A stretch of 40,684 nt of DNA, taken from assembly GCA_947630875.1 (NCBI GenBank), contig CANRJG010000018.1, positions 1 to 40,684 on the forward strand, given 5' to 3'. The position numbers were made by a program, and so were the translations under genes. Every line of letters begins with the position of its first letter. Position 1 is the first letter of the stretch. This document shows positions 21,933-30,662 of this stretch, piece by piece. The DNA is from an uncultured Lachnospiraceae bacterium (GTDB lineage: Bacteria; Bacillota; Clostridia; Lachnospirales; Lachnospiraceae). A model generated the notes under the pieces. It made no database searches. It was given only the letters and a program-made list of their open reading frames with translations, and was not told the DNA's origin.

Positions 21933-21963
21933 TCTGCGCGCTGTAACGTCTCCAGCGCGCAGA
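21933..21963. repeat. GC-rich palindrome before the acyl-CoA synthetase gene
   Basis: A perfect 11-bp inverted repeat, TCTGCGCGCTG/CAGCGCGCAGA, encloses nine bases about 55-85 nt upstream of the start codon. No T-run follows on either strand, so it is not a normal terminator. It could be an operator or an RNA structure. Confidence 0.5.
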
Positions 21964-22046
21964 ACCGCACAATTTACCAGATTGCCCGGCGCAGACGCCG
22001 CACAAAAAGACAATGAAAATCAAACCTGTTCCGGCTGCCATGTGTA

Positions 22047-25000
22047 TTATTGCATTGCTTCCGCAGCTGCCGTCGTTTCTGCAGCTTCTGATGTTTCTAT
22101 GGGAAACTGCCCAATCAATTTTGCAACTTTCTGCAGGATATACAATGCATCGCTTGCGTCAACGCCGACTTTATTATCAACATCTGCAGCAAGTTTCTGC
22201 ACATCTGTCGGTACAATCAGTTTTGCCGCGATCTGCAGCACCATCAATGCATCGTTGGCTGTAATCTTTCCATCCGCATTCACATCGCCCGGAAGCGGTG
22301 CTGCGGGCCGCTCTGAAGTCTCCGGTTCGTTTGTGGAAACCGGCGCTTCCGAAATTTCCGGAACTTCGGTAGGTTCCACAGACGGCGCAGCGGTGGGTTC
22401 CGCAGACGGCGCAGCGGTGGGTTCCGCAGACGGCGCAGCGGTGGGTTCCGCAGACGGCGCAGCGGTGGGTTCCGCAGTCGGTTCCGGCGTAGATCCGCCG
22501 TTGCCGACAATCAGATCTGCCGCCGCTTTTCCAGCAATTTCTTTTGTCACAAGCGACGTTCTGTTTTCTACGGTCTTCACAGACGCAGGATCCACCTGGA
22601 GCGCTACCGTCGCTCCCTCCGTATTGTCGCAGGAAACAGTTACGGTACCGATGGCAAGGGGCTGCTCTCCAAACAGCGGTGTCGTTCCCGCGAGATAAAC
22701 ATTCAGCATTCCTGTTTCCGGATGATATCGATATTCCGCGATTTTCGCAGGTATATTATCTGCAAATTCCATGCGCAGTTCTGCTTTTCCGGCTTTCTGC
22801 TCTGCTTTCAGGCACATCTGCAGGGAAGTATTGACCGCAGTTGTGCCTTCAGGCAGCTGTACGGCCAGAGCCGCATGATCCTTTTCGCCCGCCAGCTGCA
22901 CATTCCATGCGTCAGAAGAAACCGCTGCCGCCGCAAAGATTGCTCTCGGATTTTGGCCGCCATCCTCTTTCGTCTGCAGATGGGACGCGGATGCGGTACT
23001 GTTTTTCGGTATGATGTTGCCGTCAAAGGTGATGCCGGGCAGATCCTTCGGCATCGTCTCAAACATAGAATCGCTGACCAGCCGCTGTCCTTCATTTGTC
23101 AGCGCATTGTTGACACGATACAATTCCGCGCGTACCTTCTCTACGCCTTCCAGACCGTCCTGATCCTTCGGTTCTATCCAGTAAATCCATGTGCCGTCAG
23201 AAACGTCCTGAATATTTCCTGTATTGGGCACCTCCGCCAGTATGATCTGCGCAGCCTTCAGATTGCTGTTCTCATCCGCACCGCCCACAATCCTGCCGTC
23301 CTGATCGTAGAGCAGCACTACATTGTAAGCGGGACTGCCTTTATAACTTCCAGTAAAGACAATGGAGTCTTTCGGAATCACATCTTCTTCCTTCTGTCCG
23401 TACTTGAATGCTTCGGACAGTTTTCCGATGACCGTTGCACCGGTTTCTCCTGCTTTTCTGAAATCTACATTATCCCCGGTAGGTCCTACCACATCCAGTT
23501 CCGCAATGGAAACGGTATCGCCAATCTGTCCTGTGATCGCCAGTTTGACCGCCGTCGTCCGGTAAGTGCTCACATACTTTCCGTCTGCGTTGGTAAAGTA
23601 AGCAATTCCGCTTCCGCCAAAGCTGCCTTTGGCCGCTTCTTCCCATTCGCCGTCTTCATTTCTGACGGAAATGATATAGTCTTTGATTACCTCTCCGTCG
23701 CCCGCCGTATATTTCAGTCCGGAAACTACCAGCGGTTTGTTAAATTCCAGAACGATTTCGGAGCTGCTGACCACCAGCGCTTCAAATACAGTTTCCAGTT
23801 TGTTATCCAGCGCATAGACTGCCGGATCCGTCGGCTTCGGCTCGCAGGGATCCTCATCGCTTCCCTGTCCCGCTTCGATTTTGTTCATCGGCAGAATATC
23901 GCTGAACGATATATTAAAGTGGGTTTTGTCCATGCTGCCGTCATGTTCGATCTTGATGGGTTCCAGTACCTTCACCGCGGAACGGTGCAGGAATTTGTCC
24001 ACAACGGTCACTTCATAGGTCACAACCCGGTGATTCAGCGTCGTTACCGTGTCAGTAAATGTATTTTCTGTGGTAAAGCCCACGGGTTCTTTTTCCACCT
24101 TGCCTCCGGAAATCGTACTGCGGACGATTTCGTAGCCCAGGACGGAATCCGCGGGAATCCCCTCGGCGCTTAAGGTAAGCACAACCTGATTGGAATTGGC
24201 GGCATTTGCTTTCGCACTTGTGGATGCTCCCACAGCTTCCGTGGTTCCGTCCTCCGCCAGATTGTCTTCACCTGTTTTGTGCTCCACTCTGTAGGCACGG
24301 GCCTCGTCATTGACATAGTAAATGGCCCGGGTCTCTTCTTCAAACTGACTTGCGTAAGCAATCGTCTCCGCATCCGGCGTCTTGCCCCAGCGTTCGAAAA
24401 ATTCCAGAATATTCTTTTCCGCTGCGGCGCAGCAAAGCCGCATCAGATCCTGATCCTGATTTTTATGCTCCTTGTCTGTCAGCTTCAGCGCTACACCGTT
24501 CTCAGCCGCTTTCGGTGCTCTGGACGGTGTCCGCGCATAGGTATCCACTCTCGCGAAGAACAGGTTGTCAAGCTGCTCCTGATAATCTTCGTAGGTCTTA
24601 TAGTTGTATCCGTCGTCATAGGCCAGATGGAGCTGCCAGTACATACCAAGCTGGGTAAATACATTGGAGGCAGATCCCTTTGTTCCGGATGTTACCTTGT
24701 CATAGACATTTTCATAGGAGAATCTGACGCTGTCATTGGTCTCCTCCGCCTGTGCCAGTACCGCGAAATAATTGTTGGTTACTTCCGCAACGGCGTAGAC
24801 GCCCTGATTGATGCAGTGTCCGATTTCATGGGCGATACCCCAGCCAAAATAGCCGCCGCTCTGATATTTTCCGTTTTCGGATTTGATCGGAACCGCTCCG
24901 ACCATACCCTTTGTCTCCGGATATTCAATGCCGATATGGTCTCCCGAAGCATACATAAATGCGCCGGAGAACATCCGCTGATAACGGATATTCAGATGCC

Positions 25001-28000
25001 GTTTCGGATAACAGTCTATCTCACTGGCCACGTCCCTGTCGTCCTGATCCTTTACGGTTGCGTTGTTATTTAAGCCCTTGTGCTGATAGAACAGATGCAT
25101 CATTTCTTCCATAGCATCCATGGAATTTACCAGCTTTTCTGCACGAACCTCTGTCGTCCCTTCACCAAGCCCCGCAAGGACCTGCTGTGCCGGAACGGAG
25201 ATCATCATCGTATCCAGCAAAATATCCGTCGCGCCGAGGATACAGTTCTGCTCGTCATATGTGAGCTTTACATTAACATTCTCAGAATTGAGATGCTCTT
25301 TTTCATGTGTATCCTGCATTGCTTTTACATAGGCATCCAGTGCATCAATATAAGCGCCTGCAAGCTTTTTCTTTTCAGCTTGATCTGTCACCCTGTACAG
25401 ATCCAGTTCCGGCACCTGTGTACCGCCGCTGATACGGACTGCATAACGGTCGTTCGTATTGTTTCCGGTATACTGTACATACAGCGCGCCGCCGGATTCA
25501 AACTGGCTCTTATTCCAGATCTTCGGGATCGTAATGGTATTCTTGCCAATTTTCAGGTCTGCCACTTTTTTACTCATGGGACTTGATTCCGCATGATATT
25601 GTGTAGCGATCAGCTGCAAATTGGTACTCTCGCCGGTTCTCTTGGAATTGTGTCCGACAAAGACCACGATCTCTTCTTCTGCCGCCGCGCTGACGCCTAC
25701 CGGCTGCCATGCGTTCAGTCCGCCGAATCCGCGGTCCCGATCGCTGGTTGTGATCGTGTTATGAATCGCAACGGGAGGATCCAGATTTTTGTTATTCAGA
25801 ATATCCTCCGCTGTCTGCAGATCGGCCAGCAGCAGTTCTTCTTCCGGATTGTGCTCCTTGCTGACAGGATCGACAGCCGTCACCTTTTTACGAAGGTCGT
25901 TGATCTGCTGAATACCAACATTTTCTTTCAGAACCATATGAAGATCGTCGGAATACAGGGCATTGATCTCATCCTGCAGCGTGTCATACTGATAGAAATA
26001 AACGTCAGCGATATTGACGCCTGTCTGACGATGTTCCGCCGTGGCAAGATAACGTCCGATACCGAACTGGAACTTCTTTGCCTCTACAGGATAGGGAAGC
26101 TTCAGCATATAATATATACGGTTTTTTGCATCGGTCTTTCTGTAAATACTGATGGAGCCGATATCATGCTGTGTATTATCCTTATCCCAGTACCGGGCCT
26201 TGGCGTAGCACATGCCTGTGTCGCCGGGATATACCTGCTGGAACGCAAGGGTATCGATCTTAAAAACATCGTCAAACTCGAAAGTAAGACAGCTTCCGGG
26301 ATTCAGTGCATTAAATCCTCCGTCATCCCAGTCCTTTTTGATATAATAGGATTTCGGATCCTTGTCTACCACGCCCCATGCGCTTGTCTCAGAGCCATTA
26401 TCCAAAGGGCTGTCAACCATCTTTATAATGTCTGCCACGCCATGGGTTACATTGGTGATGTGTGCCGGCTTCGCGCCTTTTTCCCCGGTATTGATCAGGT
26501 GATACCTGGGGATATCCGCCGCATTGGCAGTTGTAGTCTTTACTTTGTCGTGCAAAGAAGGATCACTTTCGCCAATCTCATTGACACCGGTCACATACAG
26601 CTCATATTCTACGTTGTCCTCCAGATTTTCAATGAGGTATCTGTTCACCTTCAGTCCTTCGATCTTTGTATAAGCACCGTTTTGATCATCAGCCTTTCTG
26701 TAATACAGATTATAGGACTGTGTATCCTTCTTGCTCATGTCCTTCCACTGGGCGGTGATGCATTTGTAGCCGCCGGTAGTGGTAAAATTGTCCGGTTTGT
26801 CCGGTCTGGACGAAGGCTTCGGCGTCGCCTTCACCGACGGGCAGAAACCGCTTTTCCAGGTACCGTTCAAAGACTGCACGGCAATGGTATACTCCGTGTA
26901 GTTCACCAGATCATCGTTATTGAAACGGGTCACCTTGAGGGAATTGTCGCTGGTCAGGTAGGTCTGCTCCAGATCGCCCTGCTTCACCATGACTTCATAT
27001 CCGGTGACATTCACACAGTGATCCCAGGAAAGCGTAATCTCCTTGCTGCCCGTTTTTGCCGTCAGTCCCGCAGGAATATCCATCTGCGGTTCCGGAATCC
27101 GGTTTTCCATGCCGTTGACAAATTCAACTTTGGAGATTTCCGCCAGGTTATTGTTGTTCTGCATCCCCATAATGGTCAGGGAAACCTTCTTCACCGCCGC
27201 CTGGCCGCCCAGATGCACCTGAATGTTGCCGTGGGCATCCTGCTCAACCGTCACCTGCGTGGATTCCTTTGTCAGATAACTTACTGTACTGTCAATCGCA
27301 TGTATCTCTGACACCAGTTCTCCGCTTTCATTCACGAAGGACACTTCAACCGTTGCCTTTGAAATAGGATTTCCGTCGTTCGCTTCAATGACGATACCGT
27401 CCATCTCCACATTGTCCTCAGGAATCGTAAACTCCAGAGATACCGGGTTCTGATCAGAAATGGGAACGTCCACCATAACCTCGTTGCCATCCTCATCTTT
27501 TACCGGGTCTCCGTTTTCGTCTCTCATAATCTCCTGCGGCGGTGCAAGAACGACAGTGCCCTCATTTTCCAGAAGCTTCTCCAGACTGCCGTTCCCTCTG
27601 ATCTCCGTCCCGACGCCTACAGAAGGCTTTACATAAGATGCGGGAACTGACTTTTCCTCATGTGCCACCGTATATTCCGGCGGGATCCGGTATCCCTTTG
27701 CAAGATATTCCAGATCCACCAGATCGGTCTTATTATCGCCGTTTAAGTCTGTTTGCGCAGAATGCGTACCTGCGTCAATGGCATCCGTCAGTATTTTGCG
27801 GTCGGTGTCGTCTATCTTTTTATCACCATTCACATCGCCGACGAGTATCACACCGGGATTGGGAAAATTGTCCGCATAGTCCAGCCCGTCCACAAATCCG
27901 GTGGTGACCTTAATGGTACTCACGCTGTCCTTCACGGAAACATCCTGTGAAAAGGTCTGGAATCCGGGTGCATCGATGGTCAGCGTATAGTCGCCGTTGG

Positions 28001-28268
28001 CCAGGTTTTTGAACCCGACTTCTGTTTTGCTTTTCTGCTGCTGCAGATCTGACGCAAGGGTGATGGTCTGCGCCTGCTGTCCGCTTAAGCCCACCGTAAA
28101 ATCTACAGACTTCTGCAGAACCAGCGCCGGACCGATTTCCACATTGACCCGTCCGTTTCCGGCTCCGCTGCCGCCTGCCGTGTCCTGTGCTGCAGGAACC
28201 CACAAATTTTGTGACAGCGTCAGTGTCAGCGCCAGAAATCCTGCAGCTGCTCTCTTCCATAACTTCAT
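22047..28268 (-). CDS. Secreted multidomain M60-type metallopeptidase with dockerin
   Basis: The 2073-residue protein starts at 28268, behind AGAGGAG. A signal peptide covers about residues 1-27. An internal EF-hand/dockerin-like segment lies at about 143-195 (VGDVNGDKKID, TDLNGDNKTD). Two fibronectin III domains follow (about 398-485 and 486-580), then a beta-rich binding-like module (about 620-760). The peptidase domain (about 870-1280) has the zinc motif HEIGH at 1147-1151 and E1162 in AVAEVTNN, fitting the HExxHx(8,28)E pattern of M60 (enhancin/mucinase) peptidases. A discoidin-like module lies at about 1440-1605. A beta-rich module with LPEGTTAVNTSLQ precedes a Pro/Thr-rich linker (about 1920-1985) and a type I dockerin (about 1993-2055). 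Glycoprotein or mucin cleavage is the family expectation, not shown here. Confidence 0.87.
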   Translation of the reverse strand: MKLWKRAAAGFLALTLTLSQNLWVPAAQDTAGGSGAGNGRVNVEIGPALVLQKSVDFTVGLSGQQAQTITLASDLQQQKSKTEVGFKNLANGDYTLTIDAPGFQTFSQDVSVKDSVSTIKVTTGFVDGLDYADNFPNPGVILVGDVNGDKKIDDTDRKILTDAIDAGTHSAQTDLNGDNKTDLVDLEYLAKGYRIPPEYTVAHEEKSVPASYVKPSVGVGTEIRGNGSLEKLLENEGTVVLAPPQEIMRDENGDPVKDEDGNEVMVDVPISDQNPVSLEFTIPEDNVEMDGIVIEANDGNPISKATVEVSFVNESGELVSEIHAIDSTVSYLTKESTQVTVEQDAHGNIQVHLGGQAAVKKVSLTIMGMQNNNNLAEISKVEFVNGMENRIPEPQMDIPAGLTAKTGSKEITLSWDHCVNVTGYEVMVKQGDLEQTYLTSDNSLKVTRFNNDDLVNYTEYTIAVQSLNGTWKSGFCPSVKATPKPSSRPDKPDNFTTTGGYKCITAQWKDMSKKDTQSYNLYYRKADDQNGAYTKIEGLKVNRYLIENLEDNVEYELYVTGVNEIGESDPSLHDKVKTTTANAADIPRYHLINTGEKGAKPAHITNVTHGVADIIKMVDSPLDNGSETSAWGVVDKDPKSYYIKKDWDDGGFNALNPGSCLTFEFDDVFKIDTLAFQQVYPGDTGMCYAKARYWDKDNTQHDIGSISIYRKTDAKNRIYYMLKLPYPVEAKKFQFGIGRYLATAEHRQTGVNIADVYFYQYDTLQDEINALYSDDLHMVLKENVGIQQINDLRKKVTAVDPVSKEHNPEEELLLADLQTAEDILNNKNLDPPVAIHNTITTSDRDRGFGGLNAWQPVGVSAAAEEEIVVFVGHNSKRTGESTNLQLIATQYHAESSPMSKKVADLKIGKNTITIPKIWNKSQFESGGALYVQYTGNNTNDRYAVRISGGTQVPELDLYRVTDQAEKKKLAGAYIDALDAYVKAMQDTHEKEHLNSENVNVKLTYDEQNCILGATDILLDTMMISVPAQQVLAGLGEGTTEVRAEKLVNSMDAMEEMMHLFYQHKGLNNNATVKDQDDRDVASEIDCYPKRHLNIRYQRMFSGAFMYASGDHIGIEYPETKGMVGAVPIKSENGKYQSGGYFGWGIAHEIGHCINQGVYAVAEVTNNYFAVLAQAEETNDSVRFSYENVYDKVTSGTKGSASNVFTQLGMYWQLHLAYDDGYNYKTYEDYQEQLDNLFFARVDTYARTPSRAPKAAENGVALKLTDKEHKNQDQDLMRLCCAAAEKNILEFFERWGKTPDAETIAYASQFEEETRAIYYVNDEARAYRVEHKTGEDNLAEDGTTEAVGASTSAKANAANSNQVVLTLSAEGIPADSVLGYEIVRSTISGGKVEKEPVGFTTENTFTDTVTTLNHRVVTYEVTVVDKFLHRSAVKVLEPIKIEHDGSMDKTHFNISFSDILPMNKIEAGQGSDEDPCEPKPTDPAVYALDNKLETVFEALVVSSSEIVLEFNKPLVVSGLKYTAGDGEVIKDYIISVRNEDGEWEEAAKGSFGGSGIAYFTNADGKYVSTYRTTAVKLAITGQIGDTVSIAELDVVGPTGDNVDFRKAGETGATVIGKLSEAFKYGQKEEDVIPKDSIVFTGSYKGSPAYNVVLLYDQDGRIVGGADENSNLKAAQIILAEVPNTGNIQDVSDGTWIYWIEPKDQDGLEGVEKVRAELYRVNNALTNEGQRLVSDSMFETMPKDLPGITFDGNIIPKNSTASASHLQTKEDGGQNPRAIFAAAAVSSDAWNVQLAGEKDHAALAVQLPEGTTAVNTSLQMCLKAEQKAGKAELRMEFADNIPAKIAEYRYHPETGMLNVYLAGTTPLFGEQPLAIGTVTVSCDNTEGATVALQVDPASVKTVENRTSLVTKEIAGKAAADLIVGNGGSTPEPTAEPTAAPSAEPTAAPSAEPTAAPSAEPTAAPSVEPTEVPEISEAPVSTNEPETSERPAAPLPGDVNADGKITANDALMVLQIAAKLIVPTDVQKLAADVDNKVGVDASDALYILQKVAKLIGQFPIETSEAAETTAAAEAMQ
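22381..22476 (-). repeat. 24-bp tandem repeat in the linker of the M60 protein
   Basis: Four perfect copies of a 24-base unit (plus strand begins GACGGCGCAGCGGTGGG) lie end to end. They encode an eight-residue EPTAAPSA-type repeat, a flexible and probably glycosylated linker in front of the dockerin. The perfect identity suggests recent slippage, so the copy number may vary between strains. Confidence 0.95.
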
Positions 28269-28337
28269 ACTCGCATACTCCTCTCTTTATTTTTTGAAAG
28301 TTCTTCTGTTCCTCTTTGTTTACAAGATTCGTTTTTC

Positions 28338-28361
28338 AGCGGCTTCCTTTTCTCTGCCGCT
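28338..28361. repeat. Hairpin between rubredoxin and the M60 gene
   Basis: AGCGGC and GCCGCT enclose 12 bases. On the minus strand GAAAAACG follows rather than a T-run, so termination is doubtful. Confidence 0.4.
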
Positions 28362-28373
28362 TATGGTCAGTGA

Positions 28374-28532
28374 TTATGCCTTTTCAAACATATCCTTTCC
28401 AACGCCGCAAATCGGACAGCTCCAATCGTCCGGAAGGTCTTCAAAGGGGGTTCCCGGTGCGATTCCGTTATCGGGATCTCCCACCGCCGGATCGTATTCA
28501 TAGCCACAGGGGCCGCAAATGTATTTGTCCAT
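28374..28532 (-). CDS. Rubredoxin
   Basis: This is a small iron protein that carries single electrons, often to rubrerythrin or other oxygen/peroxide-detoxifying enzymes in anaerobes. The 52-residue product has the four iron ligands in [14 protein letters not shown] and [15 protein letters not shown]. The length and the conserved [11 protein letters not shown] segment are typical. AAGGAG precedes the ATG at 28532. It has its own promoter at 28593-28621 with an unusual tandem repeat just upstream. Confidence 0.96.
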   Translation of the reverse strand: MDKYICGPCGYEYDPAVGDPDNGIAPGTPFEDLPDDWSCPICGVGKDMFEKA

Positions 28533-28592
28533 GTTCTGTTCTCCTTCTTTCTGTATTTTCGTTCGTTTGCTGATAAGCAAAACGCCCGATTC

Positions 28593-28621
28593 ATTATATA
28601 AGATTTTCCATGTTTTTGCAA
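28593..28621 (-). promoter_or_regulatory. Promoter of the rubredoxin gene
   Basis: On the minus strand TTGCAA (28616-28621) is followed after exactly 17 bases by TATAAT (28593-28598). The gene starts about 60 nt downstream. Confidence 0.8.
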
Positions 28622-28625
28622 TCAC

Positions 28626-28671
28626 CTGTTTGGCAGCAAATAAAACAGCTGTTTGGCAGCAAATAAAACAG
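28626..28671. repeat. Two 23-bp direct repeats upstream of the rubredoxin promoter
   Basis: Two perfect, adjacent 23-bp copies (28626-28648 and 28649-28671) begin CTGTTT and end AAACAG, so each copy is also a short inverted repeat. They end four bases upstream of the -35 box, the position of an activator or UP-element site. A regulatory role is inference. Confidence 0.8.
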
Positions 28672-28757
28672 CTGATTTCTGAAAAATGCCTTGTTATGTC
28701 CGTACCGATGCTGTGTCAGAATCGCTTTGGAGTCGTTTGCGAATAAGCATATAATAT

Positions 28758-28783
28758 AAAAAGCACCCTCATCGGTGCTTTTT
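28758..28783. terminator. Bidirectional terminator after the sigma-factor gene
   Basis: AAAAAGCACC pairs with GGTGCTTTTT around a six-base loop, giving a T-run on both strands. On the minus strand it lies about 150 nt beyond the sigma-factor stop codon. The rest of the 28533-28935 gap holds the rubredoxin promoter, the 23-bp repeats and a 44-codon open stretch without a start codon (28782-28916). Confidence 0.85.
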
Positions 28784-28935
28784 ACATTTTCTTTTGAATT
28801 GCTGTCATGCCTGTATGTATCAGATCCTCGGTGAAAGATTGCCGGCGGCTCTGGCTGCCCGCTTCATGATCCACCAGACGCTCTTCCGGTGCAGGAAAAT
28901 CAGGGAACCCCGCGGCGGCTCATAAATCTTTCATT

Positions 28936-30501
28936 TTATTTGAGAATCACATACGTTGTCGGAAGCATGCCGTTTCCGGTATACGGCAGCAAATATTTGC
29001 GCTCATACAAAATGGCGACCGGCGCGGATATTGCATCTTCAAACAAGCGCAGCCAGGCCATATCCTTTGCCAGTTTCTTCAGGTGCACAGGAATATGATC
29101 TTTCAAAATCTTTGTAACTGCTTCCATAAGCTTTTCCGCTTCATCTGCAATTTGAGCGGCTGTATCAAAGAAAATACTTTTCAATGTATCGTGCTGCGCT
29201 CTTGTAAAGACGGGTGCATTTACCAAAAGACCTTCTTCATTTGAAATGACATACCCTTTGCGCACCATGTCTGCGGCCAGCGCTTTGTCGTTTTCGCTGA
29301 AATGCGCGGTATTGCCCTTTGCGATATCGAGGAACACGTTTGTTGTATTTTGCCGGTTAAAATGGTAATGATGCACCATTTCTCCGTTTATGGGAAAATC
29401 CATAAACTGCACATAATCTCCGGCGCTGTTGCAGACGTTGGCAATGCCAAAGCAAAACTGCGATTTCCACGAGGCCTGCCCGTCGGTTTCCTGGCCCCAG
29501 ACAAAGCATTCGGTGCCGAATTTATCCTTGGGATATACGATCTTCATTTTATTCTGCAGAATAAAAATGATCGCTCCGTCGAGAATAAAACTCACCATTT
29601 GCCATACAAAGGAATTGCCGCCCATATCTGCTCCGTAAAAGCCGATGGCACGGACGTCTTTTTCATGTCTGGCAATGGCTTCGGTCAGCATATCCGCAAT
29701 TTTTTCTTTTAATCGGGCGGTTTTGCTGCCGACTTCTTTGGAAAAGTCTCTTGTAAAGATTACAATGTTCGTGTAATACCTGTTTCCGTCTTTTTTCAGA
29801 AGATCATATTCGCAAAGTTCCGCCAGTTTATCTTCCATATACGGGAGAGAGACGCCAATCTCCAGACTGATCTGTTCCGCACTGAGTTTGTCGTTATAGC
29901 ACGCGAATAAAATATTCTGTGATATTTTGCTGTCACATAAGTGCGCATAACGATTCGTTCCATTGCCCCAAAACATGAGCGAAAGTCTTTTCGGGTTATA
30001 ACTCTGTTGACCATAGTTTCGTTCCATACGCATACCTTCTTTCAGAATTTGCCGTGATTTAAAAAGCAGGTATTTTACCATGCTTTCACTGATGAAGAGC
30101 CGATTGGATATTTCGGAACATGACAGGTTTTCCACGTAGTACAAAACAACCGCTTTACGGTATTTCTCCGAAAGCAGCGCCAATTCGCGGCGAAGCAGGT
30201 ACAACGCAGAATCATCTTCTGCGGACGGTTCTGCTGTGTCATATAAATCATCCTTCATCTCACACTCCCTGCTTTTCGCTTTGTCTTTGCACCACTGTTT
30301 ATAAACATTGCCTGCAACCGCCCACATAAAGCCATAGACCGCATCTGCATTTCGGATGTTGCCGGAAGATTTATAAATTTCCAAAATGACATCCTGCGCC
30401 AGATCTTCCGCTTCAAAATGGTTCGATGTTCGGGCGCTGCAATAAGACAAAAGCGCTTTTGCCATCTCTTCAACCTTTGCATCCAGTTCCTGCTTATCCA
30501 A
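28936..30501 (-). CDS. ECF-type sigma factor with long C-terminal extension
   Basis: The 521-residue protein starts with TTG at 30501, behind AAGGAGGG. The first 155 residues are an ordinary ECF sigma factor: region 2 (about 25-90, HFEAEDLAQDVILEIYKSS and YGFMWAVAGNVYKQW) and region 4 (about 105-152, LSEKYRKAVVLYYVENLSC with a helix-turn-helix SEISNRLFISESMVKYLLF). A winged-helix-like segment follows (about 185-250, LSAEQISLEIGVSLPYMEDKL). About 270 further residues resemble no family I can name and are not membrane-spanning. ECF proteins are normally near 180 residues, so the extension probably acts as a built-in control or ligand-sensing domain. No anti-sigma gene is adjacent. Confidence 0.8.
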   Translation of the reverse strand: MDKQELDAKVEEMAKALLSYCSARTSNHFEAEDLAQDVILEIYKSSGNIRNADAVYGFMWAVAGNVYKQWCKDKAKSRECEMKDDLYDTAEPSAEDDSALYLLRRELALLSEKYRKAVVLYYVENLSCSEISNRLFISESMVKYLLFKSRQILKEGMRMERNYGQQSYNPKRLSLMFWGNGTNRYAHLCDSKISQNILFACYNDKLSAEQISLEIGVSLPYMEDKLAELCEYDLLKKDGNRYYTNIVIFTRDFSKEVGSKTARLKEKIADMLTEAIARHEKDVRAIGFYGADMGGNSFVWQMVSFILDGAIIFILQNKMKIVYPKDKFGTECFVWGQETDGQASWKSQFCFGIANVCNSAGDYVQFMDFPINGEMVHHYHFNRQNTTNVFLDIAKGNTAHFSENDKALAADMVRKGYVISNEEGLLVNAPVFTRAQHDTLKSIFFDTAAQIADEAEKLMEAVTKILKDHIPVHLKKLAKDMAWLRLFEDAISAPVAILYERKYLLPYTGNGMLPTTYVILK

Positions 30502-30602
30502 CTGTTGTCCCTCCTTTGCTTCATCACCGGTGATTTCACCTGTATAGTGGAACGAAATTGCCTCCGGTTAAATTTTCGACAAAAAATTTTTCTTATTTAT
30601 TT

Positions 30603-30633
30603 AAAAACGGGCAGCCCCGCTGCGGGATTGCCC
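30603..30633 (-). terminator. Terminator of the toxin-antitoxin operon
   Basis: On the minus strand GGGCA-AT-CCCGC pairs with GCGGG-GC-TGCCC (30609-30633), and GTTTTTAAAT follows. It lies 30 bases past the toxin stop codon and separates this operon from the sigma-factor gene. Confidence 0.8.
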
Positions 30634-30662
30634 ATGGAATCTGAGAAGTTATGCGTTAGCCT

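Noticed and set aside
22381-22476. CRISPR-like array
   Set aside because: The 24-bp units are contiguous, without spacers, and keep the reading frame of a Pro/Thr-rich linker.
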